Source of the DNA: Flavobacteriales bacterium | GTDB taxonomy: Bacteria; Bacteroidota; Bacteroidia; CAIKAF01 | DNA length: 64,000 nucleotides | Direction: 5' to 3' | Assembly (NCBI GenBank): GCA_022402535.1 | Contig: JAKRSD010000019.1 | Location: 26,460-90,459 of the forward strand | Shown: piece by piece, positions 1-8,551 of the stretch | Layout: each line of letters opens with the position of its first letter | Position numbering within the stretch: position 1 is the first letter of the stretch | Program-made: the position numbers and the translations under genes | The notes under the pieces: model-generated | The model's input: the letters and a program-made list of their open reading frames with translations, nothing else | Database searches by the model: none | Told to the model about the DNA's origin: nothing

Positions 1-2
1 AT

Positions 3-416
3 TCAATCCGTAAAATATTATTTCCGGTGGGGGGGCATGCTGCGTTTCAGAAATGTGCGGAAGCCGTATGTTTCATTGCTAAACAATTTCAAGCGGAAGT
101 AATTCTGTATTCGATCGAACGGCCCGGATTTCCCTATTCGGACACGATGAAACATAATATTGAGCAGGCTCTCAATCTGTTCGCAAAGGAAGGGGTAACC
201 TGTAACCGGGTTAAAGAGGAAGTTTCGGTGATTTCAATAGGATTTGCAAAACAAACGCTGGATTTTGCTAAAGCAAACCATGTAGATATGATTGCCGTGG
301 TGTCTGAATCAACGCAGGAGAACTATTATTTCGCCCCCATTGATAAAGAAAACCTGTTGACCAATCCTTTTAATATTCCCGTGCTTTGCACCAGTTCGGG
401 CGAAAAAGAAATATAA
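3..416 (+). CDS. Universal stress protein (UspA family), 5'-truncated by window edge
   Basis: The reading frame is open to the left edge, so only the C-terminal part is present. The first residues visible (SIRKILFPVGG) look like the beta-1 start of a Usp domain, and the end (NPFNIPVLCTS) is the usual last strand. Bacteroidota Usp proteins often carry two Usp domains in tandem, so this is probably the second; the protein start lies outside the window. A GTG at 27 is an in-frame codon inside the domain and not a credible start. Role: cytoplasmic stress-response protein, exact function unknown. It ends 7 bases before the convergent hydrolase gene. Confidence 0.75.
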   Translation, partial: SIRKILFPVGGHAAFQKCAEAVCFIAKQFQAEVILYSIERPGFPYSDTMKHNIEQALNLFAKEGVTCNRVKEEVSVISIGFAKQTLDFAKANHVDMIAVVSESTQENYYFAPIDKENLLTNPFNIPVLCTSSGEKEI

Positions 417-423
417 CAGCTTT

Positions 424-1371
424 TTAGTTTTGATTTTTTAAAAACTGCAAAACAGGCTGGAGGCTCAGTTCGGGTATTTCTTCCATGGGAACGTGCCCGG
501 CATTTTCAAATACAACCAGTTCCGAGTTTTTTATCATAGCATGAAGTTCCTCACCCGTGGAAACCGGAATCCACCGGTCCTGTTTGCCCCATAAAATCAG
601 CGTCGGACAATTAATCCCCGATATTTCAGCACCATTGTCTTTTCCTGTTTGCGAAAGCCTTTTGATGGTCGCCTCACGATTTCCTTCCCTGCGCATCAGG
701 TGGTAATAGCGCATCGTAAGTTCCTGCGTGATTTTATTCTCGTCATAAAATACCTGCTCCATATTCATTCTGAAAAAGAACCGTGGAGTAAACCGCGTAA
801 ACAGCTTTGCCATGGCTTTATTTTCCAGCATTTTGAAAATAAACGGTTTTTCATCCCTTGAAAAACGTTTAGCTCCCACGGCATCTATTAATATCATGCC
901 GCGAATGCGGGAAGGTTGCTGAATGGCCATTTTCCAGCAGACGCCTCCCCCCATGGAGTTTCCGGCAACGTAAAAGGAATCGAGTTTAAGGGTATCCGCC
1001 AGCGCAAACAACAGGTCCGCATAATCATCCATTGTATATTTATTAGCAACAGAAGGTCCCGTAAGCCCATGTCCGGGAAGATCCATTGATATGGTTCGGT
1101 ATGATTTACTTAGCTGGTTTTCCCAATCCTGCCAGGTATGCAGCGAACTGAAGCTGCCATGTATAAGCATAATCGGGGTTCCGTTTCCCCGGATTCGCAC
1201 ATGCAGTTTTTCATTTTGAACTTCAATATATTCAGACTCCGGCGTCAGGTATTTTTGTTCAATATCCGAAATGTTCATTTCGGGCGTATAAAGAGCGGCA
1301 ATCCCCGAACCCAAAATCACAAATAAGACTAAAAAAATCCAGTGTTTTCTTTGCAATCTTCTCATGAGCAT
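424..1371 (-). CDS. Membrane-anchored alpha/beta hydrolase
   Basis: Alpha/beta-hydrolase fold enzyme of unknown substrate. Visible are the HG oxyanion region (LIHGSFSSLHTW), the nucleophile elbow GNSMGG with its serine, the acid in WGKQDRW and the histidine in ENAGHVPM, so the triad is complete. The start chosen is the ATG at 1371, giving MLMRRLQRKHW followed at once by a hydrophobic segment (IFLVLFVILGSGIAAL) that should act as an N-terminal membrane anchor or signal; an ATG two codons later (1365) is equally possible. The frame stays open upstream to 1515, but that part lacks family features and would overlap the divergent histidine kinase gene. Confidence 0.85.
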   Translation of the reverse strand: MLMRRLQRKHWIFLVLFVILGSGIAALYTPEMNISDIEQKYLTPESEYIEVQNEKLHVRIRGNGTPIMLIHGSFSSLHTWQDWENQLSKSYRTISMDLPGHGLTGPSVANKYTMDDYADLLFALADTLKLDSFYVAGNSMGGGVCWKMAIQQPSRIRGMILIDAVGAKRFSRDEKPFIFKMLENKAMAKLFTRFTPRFFFRMNMEQVFYDENKITQELTMRYYHLMRREGNREATIKRLSQTGKDNGAEISGINCPTLILWGKQDRWIPVSTGEELHAMIKNSELVVFENAGHVPMEEIPELSLQPVLQFLKNQN

Positions 1372-1474
1372 ATTCTGATTTAGTTGTATGGGTATGCAAG
1401 TTGGAAAATATTTCTGTAAAAACGATTTAAAGTGAAAAGGTTTATTAATTTTAAGCGGCTCTAATTTTTTTATC

Positions 1475-3454
1475 ATGGGTTTTCGTACGATACGTATTTT
1501 TTCGGCGATGGGCATTGCCTGTATGCTGTTTTTATATTTAGATGCGAAGGCTCAATATTCCATAGAGCAGCTTCAGTCTTTCTTAAAAAAGCCGATTACA
1601 GACAGCACCCGGGTCGAAATTTTAAATGAACTGAGTTGGGAATATCTGGTTATTTCGCCCGAGGAAGCCTTTAACTATGCCGAACAGGCAGAAAAGATTT
1701 CAAAAAATATTGGGTTTGTTCAGGGAGAAGCTACCTCCTACAACCGCAAAGCGGTGGCTCTCGAACTTTTTGGAAGATATTCGGAAGCTATATCTTTTTA
1801 CGAGAAAGCATTTGACCTGAGATTCAGTATGGCTGATACGATTGGTGCAGCTAATGTTTTACTCAATATCGGGGCTGCCTATTTTACACAGGGATATTTT
1901 GAACCGGCCCTGAAATATTATCTGCAATGTGTGCGTCTGAAAGAGATTTCTTCTCAAAAAAGCGATAACACCATGGCCAAGGCATACAATAACATTGGTC
2001 TTGTATATAGGGCTAAAAGAGAAAACCGGGAAGCCGTTTCGTGGTATAAACGATCATTACGAATCAAACAGAAAATTAATGATGTGGTCGGTGTTTCTAA
2101 CACCATGATTAATATTTCTCTTGCCTTTCAAAATTTGAATTTGCCCGACAGTGCATTGTTATACACCGACAGTGCTTTTGCTATCGTGAAAGAAAATGGA
2201 TTGGAAAAACAGATTGCGGGTATATTGGTAAATAAAGCCGCCTTTCTAAAAGATCAAAAAAAATATGAGGCTTCTGAGGCATTGCTCGCAGATGCCTTTG
2301 AATGGCTAAAAATATACCCTGATGAGCAGGTGATGATTTATGCCTTGAAACAACAGGCTGAAAATTGGACTCGCGAAGAAAAATACTCAAGGGCAGTTGA
2401 AAATTTAAAACAGGCCATAGAAATCAGCTCCCGCTTAAATCTGCGCGAAATTTTGCAGGCTTCTTATGAGGAGTTGGCCGCGGTATATGAACAAAGCGGT
2501 GACCTAAAAAAAGCGCTTCAGACTTATAGGCTATCTTCTCAGCTTAAGGACAGTCTGTTTAACTCAGAAAGCGAGCGATCTTTAAATGAGTTACAGACCA
2601 TCTATGCCACGTCTAAAAAAGAAGAAAGTATAGCCCGCCTTAATGATGAAAATAAAAATAAAGATCTGCTTATCCGCCAAAGCCGGGAGCGCAACTTCTT
2701 TCTTTTTATAATCACGTTTATTACGTTTTTAGCGTTGCTGGCACTGCTTTATTCGCTCAGGACCAATAAGAAATACAATAAGCGGCTCGAAGCGCAGAAT
2801 AAAATTATTGAAGACGCTCTGGCTGAAAAGGAGCTGCTGCTCAAAGAAATTCATCATCGGGTAAAGAACAATCTACAGGTGATTTCAGGGTTGTTATATC
2901 TGCAATCGAAAAACATTTCGGATGAAAAAATTGCTGACGTGGTTAATGAAGGGCGTAACCGGGTAAAATCCATGGCACTTATTCATCAGAAAATGTATCA
3001 GCAGGATAACCTTACGGGGGTTAATATGACCGAATACATCAATGAATTGGCCGGAAATGTGGTCAGTTCGCATCAGACCGGAGTACAAAATATTGAACTT
3101 ATTGTCGATTCGGATCCCCTATTTTTAGATGTGGACACGGCAATTCCGTTAGGGTTAATTATCAATGAGCTGTTAACCAATGCAACCAAATATGCCTTTA
3201 AGCTGGCAGAGGTTGAAAAGCCCAAAATTTCAATACGGCTAAAGTTATTGGATAACCTGTTAAAGCTTTCCGTTTCAGATAACGGAAGTGGAATTTCAGA
3301 TGCTGAAGCGGTTTTCAAGACTAATAATTCGTTTGGGTTGAAGCTTATTGACTCATTGGCCAAAAAACTGAGAGCTGAGCTTGGTATTCAAACGAATAAC
3401 GGGACTATGGTAACATTAGACATTTATAAATTCAAACTGTCAAAAAATGGATAG
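1475..3454 (+). CDS. TPR sensor histidine kinase (HisKA_2 type)
   Basis: Membrane sensor kinase of a two-component pair. Order: signal peptide (residues 1-27, ending at AKAQ), TPR repeats over roughly 50-360 that should lie in the periplasm, a short coiled coil, one membrane segment (about 408-427), a second coiled coil, then the DHp/kinase core. The H-box is EIHHRVKNNLQV with the likely phospho-acceptor H461, which is the HisKA_2 form; the N-box is IINELLTNATKY and the G boxes are SDNGSGI and SFGLKLI. The stop overlaps the start of the next gene by 8 bases, so the two are translationally coupled. The signal sensed is not visible. Confidence 0.9.
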   Translation: MGFRTIRIFSAMGIACMLFLYLDAKAQYSIEQLQSFLKKPITDSTRVEILNELSWEYLVISPEEAFNYAEQAEKISKNIGFVQGEATSYNRKAVALELFGRYSEAISFYEKAFDLRFSMADTIGAANVLLNIGAAYFTQGYFEPALKYYLQCVRLKEISSQKSDNTMAKAYNNIGLVYRAKRENREAVSWYKRSLRIKQKINDVVGVSNTMINISLAFQNLNLPDSALLYTDSAFAIVKENGLEKQIAGILVNKAAFLKDQKKYEASEALLADAFEWLKIYPDEQVMIYALKQQAENWTREEKYSRAVENLKQAIEISSRLNLREILQASYEELAAVYEQSGDLKKALQTYRLSSQLKDSLFNSESERSLNELQTIYATSKKEESIARLNDENKNKDLLIRQSRERNFFLFIITFITFLALLALLYSLRTNKKYNKRLEAQNKIIEDALAEKELLLKEIHHRVKNNLQVISGLLYLQSKNISDEKIADVVNEGRNRVKSMALIHQKMYQQDNLTGVNMTEYINELAGNVVSSHQTGVQNIELIVDSDPLFLDVDTAIPLGLIINELLTNATKYAFKLAEVEKPKISIRLKLLDNLLKLSVSDNGSGISDAEAVFKTNNSFGLKLIDSLAKKLRAELGIQTNNGTMVTLDIYKFKLSKNG

Positions 3455-4166
3455 ACTCATGAGGATTTTGATTGTGGAAGACGATCCCATCATTTCATCA
3501 GAAATTGCCTCTATTTTGGAAGATGCAGGACACGAAGTGGCGGGGCAATGTTTTGCAGCCGAAGAAGCCATTCCTTTTTTTCACAAAGGGAATATAGACC
3601 TGGCCTTACTCGATATTCAGCTCGAAGGGGATTCCGACGGGGTTCAGTTAGCACATCTGATTAATGAAAAATTCAAGGTTCCTTTTATTTTTCTGACTTC
3701 CTACGCTGATGCCATTACATTGGAAAGAATAAAACAATGCAATCCGGAGTCATATATTCATAAACCTTTTGATGAGGCAGTATTAAAAACCAATATCGAG
3801 TTAGCCTTATCAAGAAGAGGGAAATACCCGTCTGACCACCCCGAAAAAACAGATGAAAATGTCTTTTTTGTAAAAACCAAAAAAGGACTCAGTAAACTGA
3901 TACCTGACCAAATAATCTATGCAGAGGCAGTTGACAGTTATACCTGTCTGTTTACCGAGAATGAGCGTGTGGTAATTTCGGAATCATTAAAGAACGTGGA
4001 AGAGAAGTTGGTTAATGCGGGATTTGTGAGAGTGCATCGTTCATTTCTGATTAATTTCAGTCATATAACTTCAATAGTGGATGGGTATGTTTTGCTCGGA
4101 AAAGAAAAAGTACCCATCGGAAGGGCTTACAAAGACGACCTTTTTAGTTTAATAAAAACACTCTGA
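3447..4166 (+). CDS. LytTR-family response regulator
   Basis: Response regulator with a receiver domain (about 5-125) and a LytTR DNA-binding domain (about 140-239). In the receiver, the acidic pair D12/D13, phospho-acceptor D56 in LALLDIQL and K106 in YIHKPF are present. The LytTR part shows FVKTKKG, IIYAEAVDSYTCL and FVRVHRSFLIN, all standard. It is the cognate partner of the overlapping histidine kinase. The ATG at 3447 gives MDRLMRILIVEDD; an ATG at 3459 would also leave a whole receiver domain. Target promoters are unknown. Confidence 0.92.
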   Translation: MDRLMRILIVEDDPIISSEIASILEDAGHEVAGQCFAAEEAIPFFHKGNIDLALLDIQLEGDSDGVQLAHLINEKFKVPFIFLTSYADAITLERIKQCNPESYIHKPFDEAVLKTNIELALSRRGKYPSDHPEKTDENVFFVKTKKGLSKLIPDQIIYAEAVDSYTCLFTENERVVISESLKNVEEKLVNAGFVRVHRSFLINFSHITSIVDGYVLLGKEKVPIGRAYKDDLFSLIKTL

Positions 4167-4385
4167 TTCCTTGTTTTTAGAGTACCCCAAATTTTCAAGG
4201 GTGTTTTAGTGTCGTTTAATGGCAATTTTTTGCTGTTTGCTGATTTGGGCTTGCCCTAAGGCTGAATAAGTAAGACATTTACATCCGATAAGTGAGTTGT
4301 TAGAATTGTTTACTTGTTAAATCAACTCTTGTCTCTCTATCCTCTTCATCATCAGCCCTAAGGATTTTTTGGTCCTTAAAAAATT
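4167..4385. other. Non-coding stretch downstream of the LytTR regulator
   Basis: No coding frame with a recognisable protein is seen between the regulator stop and the terminator hairpin at 4386. A weak stem (AAGGA/TCCTT) lies at 4360-4378 just before the strong hairpin. This may be only a long 3' untranslated region, or it may hold a small RNA ending at the terminator. The 81-codon minus-strand frame crossing it looks spurious. Confidence 0.5.
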
Positions 4386-4411
4386 GCCGGTCACCCCTGA
4401 CCGGCATTTTC
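4386..4411 (+). terminator. Rho-independent terminator (possibly bidirectional)
   Basis: Perfect 8-bp stem GCCGGTCA/TGACCGGC with loop CCCC, followed by ATTTTCTTTTG on the plus strand and preceded by a run of A that gives a T tract on the minus strand. It lies 220 bases after the LytTR regulator stop. Confidence 0.75.
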
Positions 4412-4607
4412 TTTTGTATATGTTTCCTGTAATTATTTAAGATAGAATGCAAAAAAAGATTCCACTTTGACGTAATCTTTTTTTTTGGAGGTGGGGGAAC
4501 AACTGAATTGTTTTGTGATCTTGTATGAATAAGGTCAAAAATCACATGCCACGCTTTGAGTAAGCTTTATATTTTCTTCCCCTCGGATGCATGCTGCTTC
4601 TCGGGAA

Positions 4608-4643
4608 GAAAATAAAAACGCCTCCACCAAAGGTGAAGGCGTG
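4608..4643 (-). terminator. Terminator of the tRNA-Val transcript
   Basis: Read on the minus strand: CGCCTTCACC, short loop, GGTGGAGGCG (one wobble pair), then TTTTTATTTTC. It begins about a dozen bases past the tRNA 3' end and is well placed to end that transcript. Confidence 0.8.
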
Positions 4644-4654
4644 TGTTTCACTTG

Positions 4655-4729
4655 TGGGAGCAACAGGATTCGAACCTGTGACCCTCTGCTTGTAAGGCAG
4701 ATGCTCTGAACCAGCTGAGCTATGCTCCC
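4655..4729 (-). tRNA. tRNA-Val (anticodon TAC)
   Basis: The minus strand folds as a full cloverleaf: acceptor GGGAGCA/TGCTCCC, D stem GCTC/GAGC, anticodon stem TCTGC/GCAGA with loop CTTACAA (anticodon TAC at positions 34-36, reading GUA and related valine codons), and T arm ACAGG-TTCGAAT-CCTGT, with discriminator A at 4655. CCA is not encoded and must be added after transcription. The gene stands alone, with its own promoter and terminator. Confidence 0.97.
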
Positions 4730-4804
4730 TCTTTCGGTGAACAGAAAGAATCCATTGGTGATAGAGTGTCTTTCTGGTGATAGAGACCCGTTTGAAACGG
4801 AGTG

Positions 4805-4834
4805 CAAATGTATGGACTGTTTTTTATTCACCAA
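4805..4834 (-). promoter_or_regulatory. Bacteroidota promoter for tRNA-Val
   Basis: On the minus strand TTG (4832-4834), a 19-base spacer, then TACATTTG (4805-4812). This matches the TTG / TAnnTTTG consensus exactly and implies a precursor leader of about 70 bases. The leader contains GGTGATAGAG twice (plus-strand reading), of unknown meaning. Confidence 0.75.
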
Positions 4835-4957
4835 AAAAAATGAATAAAAAAAATAAAGCTAGAGTGTAACTGCCAGCAAATCAGGTATAAAAAAGACTAA
4901 ATTGAGTACTTGGACATCGAAATTAACACCCTAAACAACTTGATTTGAAGTACATTT

Positions 4958-4989
4958 TTGAAAGTGTCATGTAAATTACGTTACCTTTG
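4958..4989 (+). promoter_or_regulatory. Bacteroidota promoter for fni (near-leaderless)
   Basis: TTG (4958-4960), a 21-base spacer and TACCTTTG (4982-4989) match the consensus. The start codon ATG is at 4994, only four bases past the -7 box, so the mRNA should start at or next to the AUG. The TTG that could be taken as an upstream start codon is therefore the -33 element. Confidence 0.75.
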
Positions 4990-4993
4990 CGCC

Positions 4994-6043
4994 ATGGTCA
5001 CATTGATAGCCTCCAATCAAGGACCCCATGCACAACCTTTGGAAGAGCGCAAATCTGCACATATCGATTTGGCGTTTGCATCGCAGACAGAACATGCCCA
5101 GGCAGATTCACGATTCTATTATGAACCCGCTTTGTCAGGGCATCCCCGGTCAGAATTAGCTCCACTATCTTTTCTGAAAAAAACATTCAGAACGCCAATC
5201 TGGGTATCCAGTATGACGGGCGGTACGGAAATGGCCAAAATTATCAATCAAAATCTGGCTCGCGCCTGCGCCGAATTCGGCATGGGAATGGGCTTGGGCT
5301 CCTGCCGTCCCTTATTAGAAGGAAATGAACGCTTTGAGGATTTTAATTTACGGCCCATCATCGGGAATGAACAACCTTTATATGCCAATTTGGGCGTAGC
5401 ACAGCTCGAAGAACTTTTTGCTGCCAAACAAGGTCATCGAATCATCGAACTCGTTGAGTCCATTCAGGCTGATGGATTAATCGTACACATCAACCCGTTA
5501 CAAGAGTGGTTTCAGCCCGAAGGCGATCGATACTTTCGTTCTCCGGTGGACATCGTTTCCGAAGTGCTCGACACCGTTTCTTTTCCGGTAATTGTGAAAG
5601 AAGTGGGGCAGGGAATGGGGCCCGAAAGTATTCGTGCATTTCTCAAAATGCCCATAGCAGCGTTGGATTTTGGCGCTTTTGGAGGAACGAATTTTTCTAA
5701 ATTGGAAATGCTCCGCGATAAAAACGGAAGAGCTACCCGCTTTGAGCCTCTGATAACAGTGGGGCACACGGCATATGAAATGGTGCAGTTTGTAAATGAA
5801 ATATACAGACAGGAGGGAGACAAACTGGCCTGCAAAGAAATTATCATTTCCGGGGGCGTCAATACTTTCTTAGATGGATATTACCTCACGGAGTCCTGTC
5901 ATTTATCTGCTGTTTATGGCCAGGCATCGGCATTCTTAAAACACGCTGCCGGTAATTACGAAGATTTGCGCATCTATGTTCAGTCTCAGATTGATGGACT
6001 GCGTGTGGCGAAAGCCATGCTGAAGGTCAGAAATAATCAATAA
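4994..6043 (+). CDS. fni: Type 2 isopentenyl-diphosphate delta-isomerase
   Basis: FMN-dependent enzyme that interconverts isopentenyl and dimethylallyl diphosphate, the last step of the mevalonate route. The 349-residue length is usual. Family marks: ERKSAHIDLA near residue 18, SSMTGGT near 72 (flavin/phosphate region), HINPLQEWFQPEGD near 165 with the conserved Gln and Glu, VKEVGQGM, and a glycine-rich C-terminal part ending GVNTF. The ATG at 4994 is chosen over the TTG at 4958 because that TTG serves as the promoter -33 box. HMG-CoA reductase follows after 77 bases without an obvious terminator, so the two are probably cotranscribed. Confidence 0.93.
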   Translation: MVTLIASNQGPHAQPLEERKSAHIDLAFASQTEHAQADSRFYYEPALSGHPRSELAPLSFLKKTFRTPIWVSSMTGGTEMAKIINQNLARACAEFGMGMGLGSCRPLLEGNERFEDFNLRPIIGNEQPLYANLGVAQLEELFAAKQGHRIIELVESIQADGLIVHINPLQEWFQPEGDRYFRSPVDIVSEVLDTVSFPVIVKEVGQGMGPESIRAFLKMPIAALDFGAFGGTNFSKLEMLRDKNGRATRFEPLITVGHTAYEMVQFVNEIYRQEGDKLACKEIIISGGVNTFLDGYYLTESCHLSAVYGQASAFLKHAAGNYEDLRIYVQSQIDGLRVAKAMLKVRNNQ

Positions 6044-6120
6044 ATAATATATCAGAAAATCATTTTTAACGTTGAGTTGTTTCTTTCAGAAAGAGGCAAT
6101 TTCACTCAAAAACAAATCAC

Positions 6121-7491
6121 ATGAGCGAGAAAAAAACAATCGGTTTTTCTAAACTTTCAAAAATTGAAAAACTAAAAACCGTAGCCGAAAAATTTGCCGA
6201 TTCTCAGGCGGTAGAGGCTGAATTTGTATCTTATTGGCATGCCGATCCAAACAAACAAAAAGTATTTGATGAGTTTTCTGAAAATACCATCACCAACTTT
6301 TATTTTCCTTACGGAGTAGTGCCCAATTTTATGTTGAATGGGCGTGAGTTTATGATTCCTATGGTAATAGAAGAAAGTTCGGTAGTGGCTGCTGCTTCTA
6401 AAAGTGCAAAATTTTGGGCCGATAAAGGCGGTTTCCGTGCCGAAGTGATTTCAACCGAAAAAATCGGACAGGTACATTTTATTTGGGAAGGCGATAAAAA
6501 CAAGCTGTTCAACGCATTCCCTTCCCTGAAAAACGAACTGATTTCCCAAACCAAACATATTACCGCCAACATGGAAAAACGGGGTGGCGGGATTTTGGAT
6601 ATTGAACTGGTGGACATGACCGAGTTTGAACCCGGATATTACCAACTCAAAGCTTCGTTTGAAACCTGTGATTCCATGGGGGCCAATTTCATCAATTCCT
6701 GTCTGGAAGATTTTGGTTCCATTCTGAAAGATTTCATACAGGAAAATCCCGGGTTCACGGAGTCCGAAAAGCAGGTAACCGTGATTATGGCCATTTTATC
6801 TAACTACACCCCGCGTTGTCTGGTAAAAACTTGGGTAGAATGCGATATCCAAGATTTAGGTCAGGTGGAAGAAGGAATGACTCCCGAAGTGTTTGCCGAA
6901 AAATTTGCCAAAGCCGTAAAAGTAGCTCAGGTGGATACCTTTCGTGCCACTACGCACAACAAAGGAATTTACAACGGAATTGATGCCATTGTATTGGCTA
7001 CGGGGAATGACTTCAGGGCTGTGGAAGCCTGCGGACACGCCTATGCCGCACGTAATGGAAAATATTCGAGCCTGAGCGAAATTGAACTGAAAGACGGAAA
7101 ATTCAAATACAGAATCACGGTACCTATGGCTATGGGTGTTGTTGGCGGACTTACTGCGTTACATCCCCTGGCGAAACGCTCTATTGAATTATTGGGTAAT
7201 CCATCAGCATCTGAACTGATGATGATTGCTGCGGCAGTAGGACTGGCCAACAATTTTGGGGCGTTGAAATCGCTTACCACCACAGGTATTCAAAAAGGCC
7301 ACATGAAAATGCACCTGCTGAATATTCTGAATCACTTTGAAGCCAGTGAACAGGAAAAAGAAGCGGCGGTGGAATATTTTAAAACCCATAAAGTATCCTT
7401 CAATTCGGTAAGAAGTTTCTTAATCGCCTATCGCGAAGAGCTGATTAAAACCGGTGCCAAAAAGGCTCATGAAGTAAAAGTGAATATTTAA
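6121..7491 (+). CDS. mvaA: Hydroxymethylglutaryl-CoA reductase (class II-like)
   Basis: Makes mevalonate from HMG-CoA using NAD(P)H, the committed step of the mevalonate route. Catalytic residues known from class II enzymes can all be placed: Glu in IEESSVVA (84/85), Lys281 in THNKGIYNG, Asp297 in ATGNDFRA and His394 in KGHMKMH. At 456 residues it is slightly longer than class II enzymes, with an N-terminal stretch rich in Lys. Such sequences are often labelled 'degradative', but the neighbours fni and a GHMP kinase point to biosynthesis. A strong terminator follows directly. Confidence 0.92.
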   Translation: MSEKKTIGFSKLSKIEKLKTVAEKFADSQAVEAEFVSYWHADPNKQKVFDEFSENTITNFYFPYGVVPNFMLNGREFMIPMVIEESSVVAAASKSAKFWADKGGFRAEVISTEKIGQVHFIWEGDKNKLFNAFPSLKNELISQTKHITANMEKRGGGILDIELVDMTEFEPGYYQLKASFETCDSMGANFINSCLEDFGSILKDFIQENPGFTESEKQVTVIMAILSNYTPRCLVKTWVECDIQDLGQVEEGMTPEVFAEKFAKAVKVAQVDTFRATTHNKGIYNGIDAIVLATGNDFRAVEACGHAYAARNGKYSSLSEIELKDGKFKYRITVPMAMGVVGGLTALHPLAKRSIELLGNPSASELMMIAAAVGLANNFGALKSLTTTGIQKGHMKMHLLNILNHFEASEQEKEAAVEYFKTHKVSFNSVRSFLIAYREELIKTGAKKAHEVKVNI

Positions 7492-7499
7492 TATACTTG

Positions 7500-7567
7500 C
7501 TCCCGTTTTAAAACTTGACTTTTGAAATTCAGAAGTCTGTTTTTGAAACGGGAGTTTTTGTTTTTTG
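7500..7567 (+). terminator. Terminator after HMG-CoA reductase
   Basis: Outer stem CTCCCGTTT (7500-7508) pairs with AAACGGGAG (7546-7554); an inner stem GACTT/AAGTC sits in the loop. The T tract TTTTTGTTTTTTG follows. It separates the reductase from the GHMP kinase gene. Confidence 0.8.
7515..7545 (+). promoter_or_regulatory. Possible promoter inside the terminator loop, for the GHMP kinase gene
   Basis: TTG (7515-7517), a 20-base spacer and TGTTTTTG (7538-7545; one mismatch to TAnnTTTG) lie within the loop of the preceding terminator. Transcription would begin near 7551, about 30 bases before the ATG at 7581. The second base of the -7 box is not the consensus A, so this is tentative. Confidence 0.4.
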
Positions 7568-7580
7568 TCCAGTCAGTTGC

Positions 7581-8495
7581 ATGAGAAAAGAATATCAAAA
7601 AAAGGCAAACGGAAAGTTTTTAATCACCGGGGAATATGTTGTACTCAGGGGAATAGAAGCGCTTGCCATTCCATTGAAACTGGGACAAAAAATATTGATG
7701 GTGCCCTACGAAGGGGAGGCTATTTATTGGGAGAGTTTTTCGCCCGAAGGAAAATGGTTTGAATGTGCATTGGCCAATAATAACTTGGCGATTATTTCCG
7801 CTTCGGATGAAGGGAAAGCCCGGAAACTGGCTGAAATTTTATCGGAAATAAGAAAAGAAAATGCCCAATTTCTGGCCGATGGTGGCTGGTGGGTTAGAAC
7901 AGATCTTGAATTTCATACCCAATACGGGATGGGAAGCAGCAGCACCCTGTTAGCTTTGCTTTGTGATGCGGCCTCTGTGAATCCTTACCGGGTGTTAAAG
8001 AACACGTTTGGCGGTTCAGGCTATGATATTGCCTGTGCATTTGCCGACGGTCCCATTTTATATTCTCTTCAGCATGGAAATTTAAATCCCGAAATCAAAT
8101 CGGCCAAAATTGCGGAGGCGGTTAAAAATCATTTACTGTTTGTATACTCAGGCAATAAGATGGTTTCATCAGGTGAAGTAAAAAAATTTGCTTCAGTATC
8201 TGTTTCTCAAGCAGTGCTGAATCGATTGAGCGAAATCTCCCGAGAGGCATCAGATATAGAGGATTACAAGGTTTTTGGCCTTTTGATGACTGAACACGAG
8301 CACCTGATGAGCGAAATATTGGCACGTCCTTGCATCGCAGATTCTTTTCGTGATTTTGACGGAACGGTTAAATCTATGGGGGCTTGGGGCGGCGATTTTT
8401 TTATGGCAATTTGTGAAGAGGTAAATCAAGCCAAAAACTATTTCCACGAAAAAGGATTTCCCGTTGTTTTTGAGTACAGGGATATTGCTCTTTAA
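7581..8495 (+). CDS. GYDIA-type GHMP kinase
   Basis: Small-molecule kinase of the GHMP superfamily. The ATP-binding motif 2 is YGMGSSSTLL and motif 3 carries the FGGSGYDIACA signature that names a Bacteroidota subfamily. The N-terminus has the usual KANGKFLITGEYVVLRG. The neighbours suggest a mevalonate-pathway substrate (mevalonate or phosphomevalonate), but this is inference and the true substrate is not shown by sequence. The ATG at 7581 is preferred: the frame runs back to a TTG at 7515, but that lies in the terminator loop and adds residues unlike the family. The 304-residue length is normal. Confidence 0.85.
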   Translation: MRKEYQKKANGKFLITGEYVVLRGIEALAIPLKLGQKILMVPYEGEAIYWESFSPEGKWFECALANNNLAIISASDEGKARKLAEILSEIRKENAQFLADGGWWVRTDLEFHTQYGMGSSSTLLALLCDAASVNPYRVLKNTFGGSGYDIACAFADGPILYSLQHGNLNPEIKSAKIAEAVKNHLLFVYSGNKMVSSGEVKKFASVSVSQAVLNRLSEISREASDIEDYKVFGLLMTEHEHLMSEILARPCIADSFRDFDGTVKSMGAWGGDFFMAICEEVNQAKNYFHEKGFPVVFEYRDIAL

Positions 8496-8526
8496 TCTAT
8501 CTAATTCAGCTATTTGTTGAATATCT

Positions 8527-8534
8527 TATCTTTG
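8527..8534 (+). promoter_or_regulatory. -7 promoter element for the lipoprotein gene
   Basis: TATCTTTG matches TAnnTTTG 17 bases before the ATG at 8552. No TTG is found 17-23 bases upstream, so only half of the promoter is recognisable. Confidence 0.5.
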
Positions 8535-8551
8535 GAACATAATATTGAGTC

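Noticed and set aside
4300..4834. Minus-strand open frames of 81 and 99 codons around the tRNA
   Set aside because: One overlaps the tRNA gene fully and the other crosses the terminator hairpin; neither resembles a protein family.
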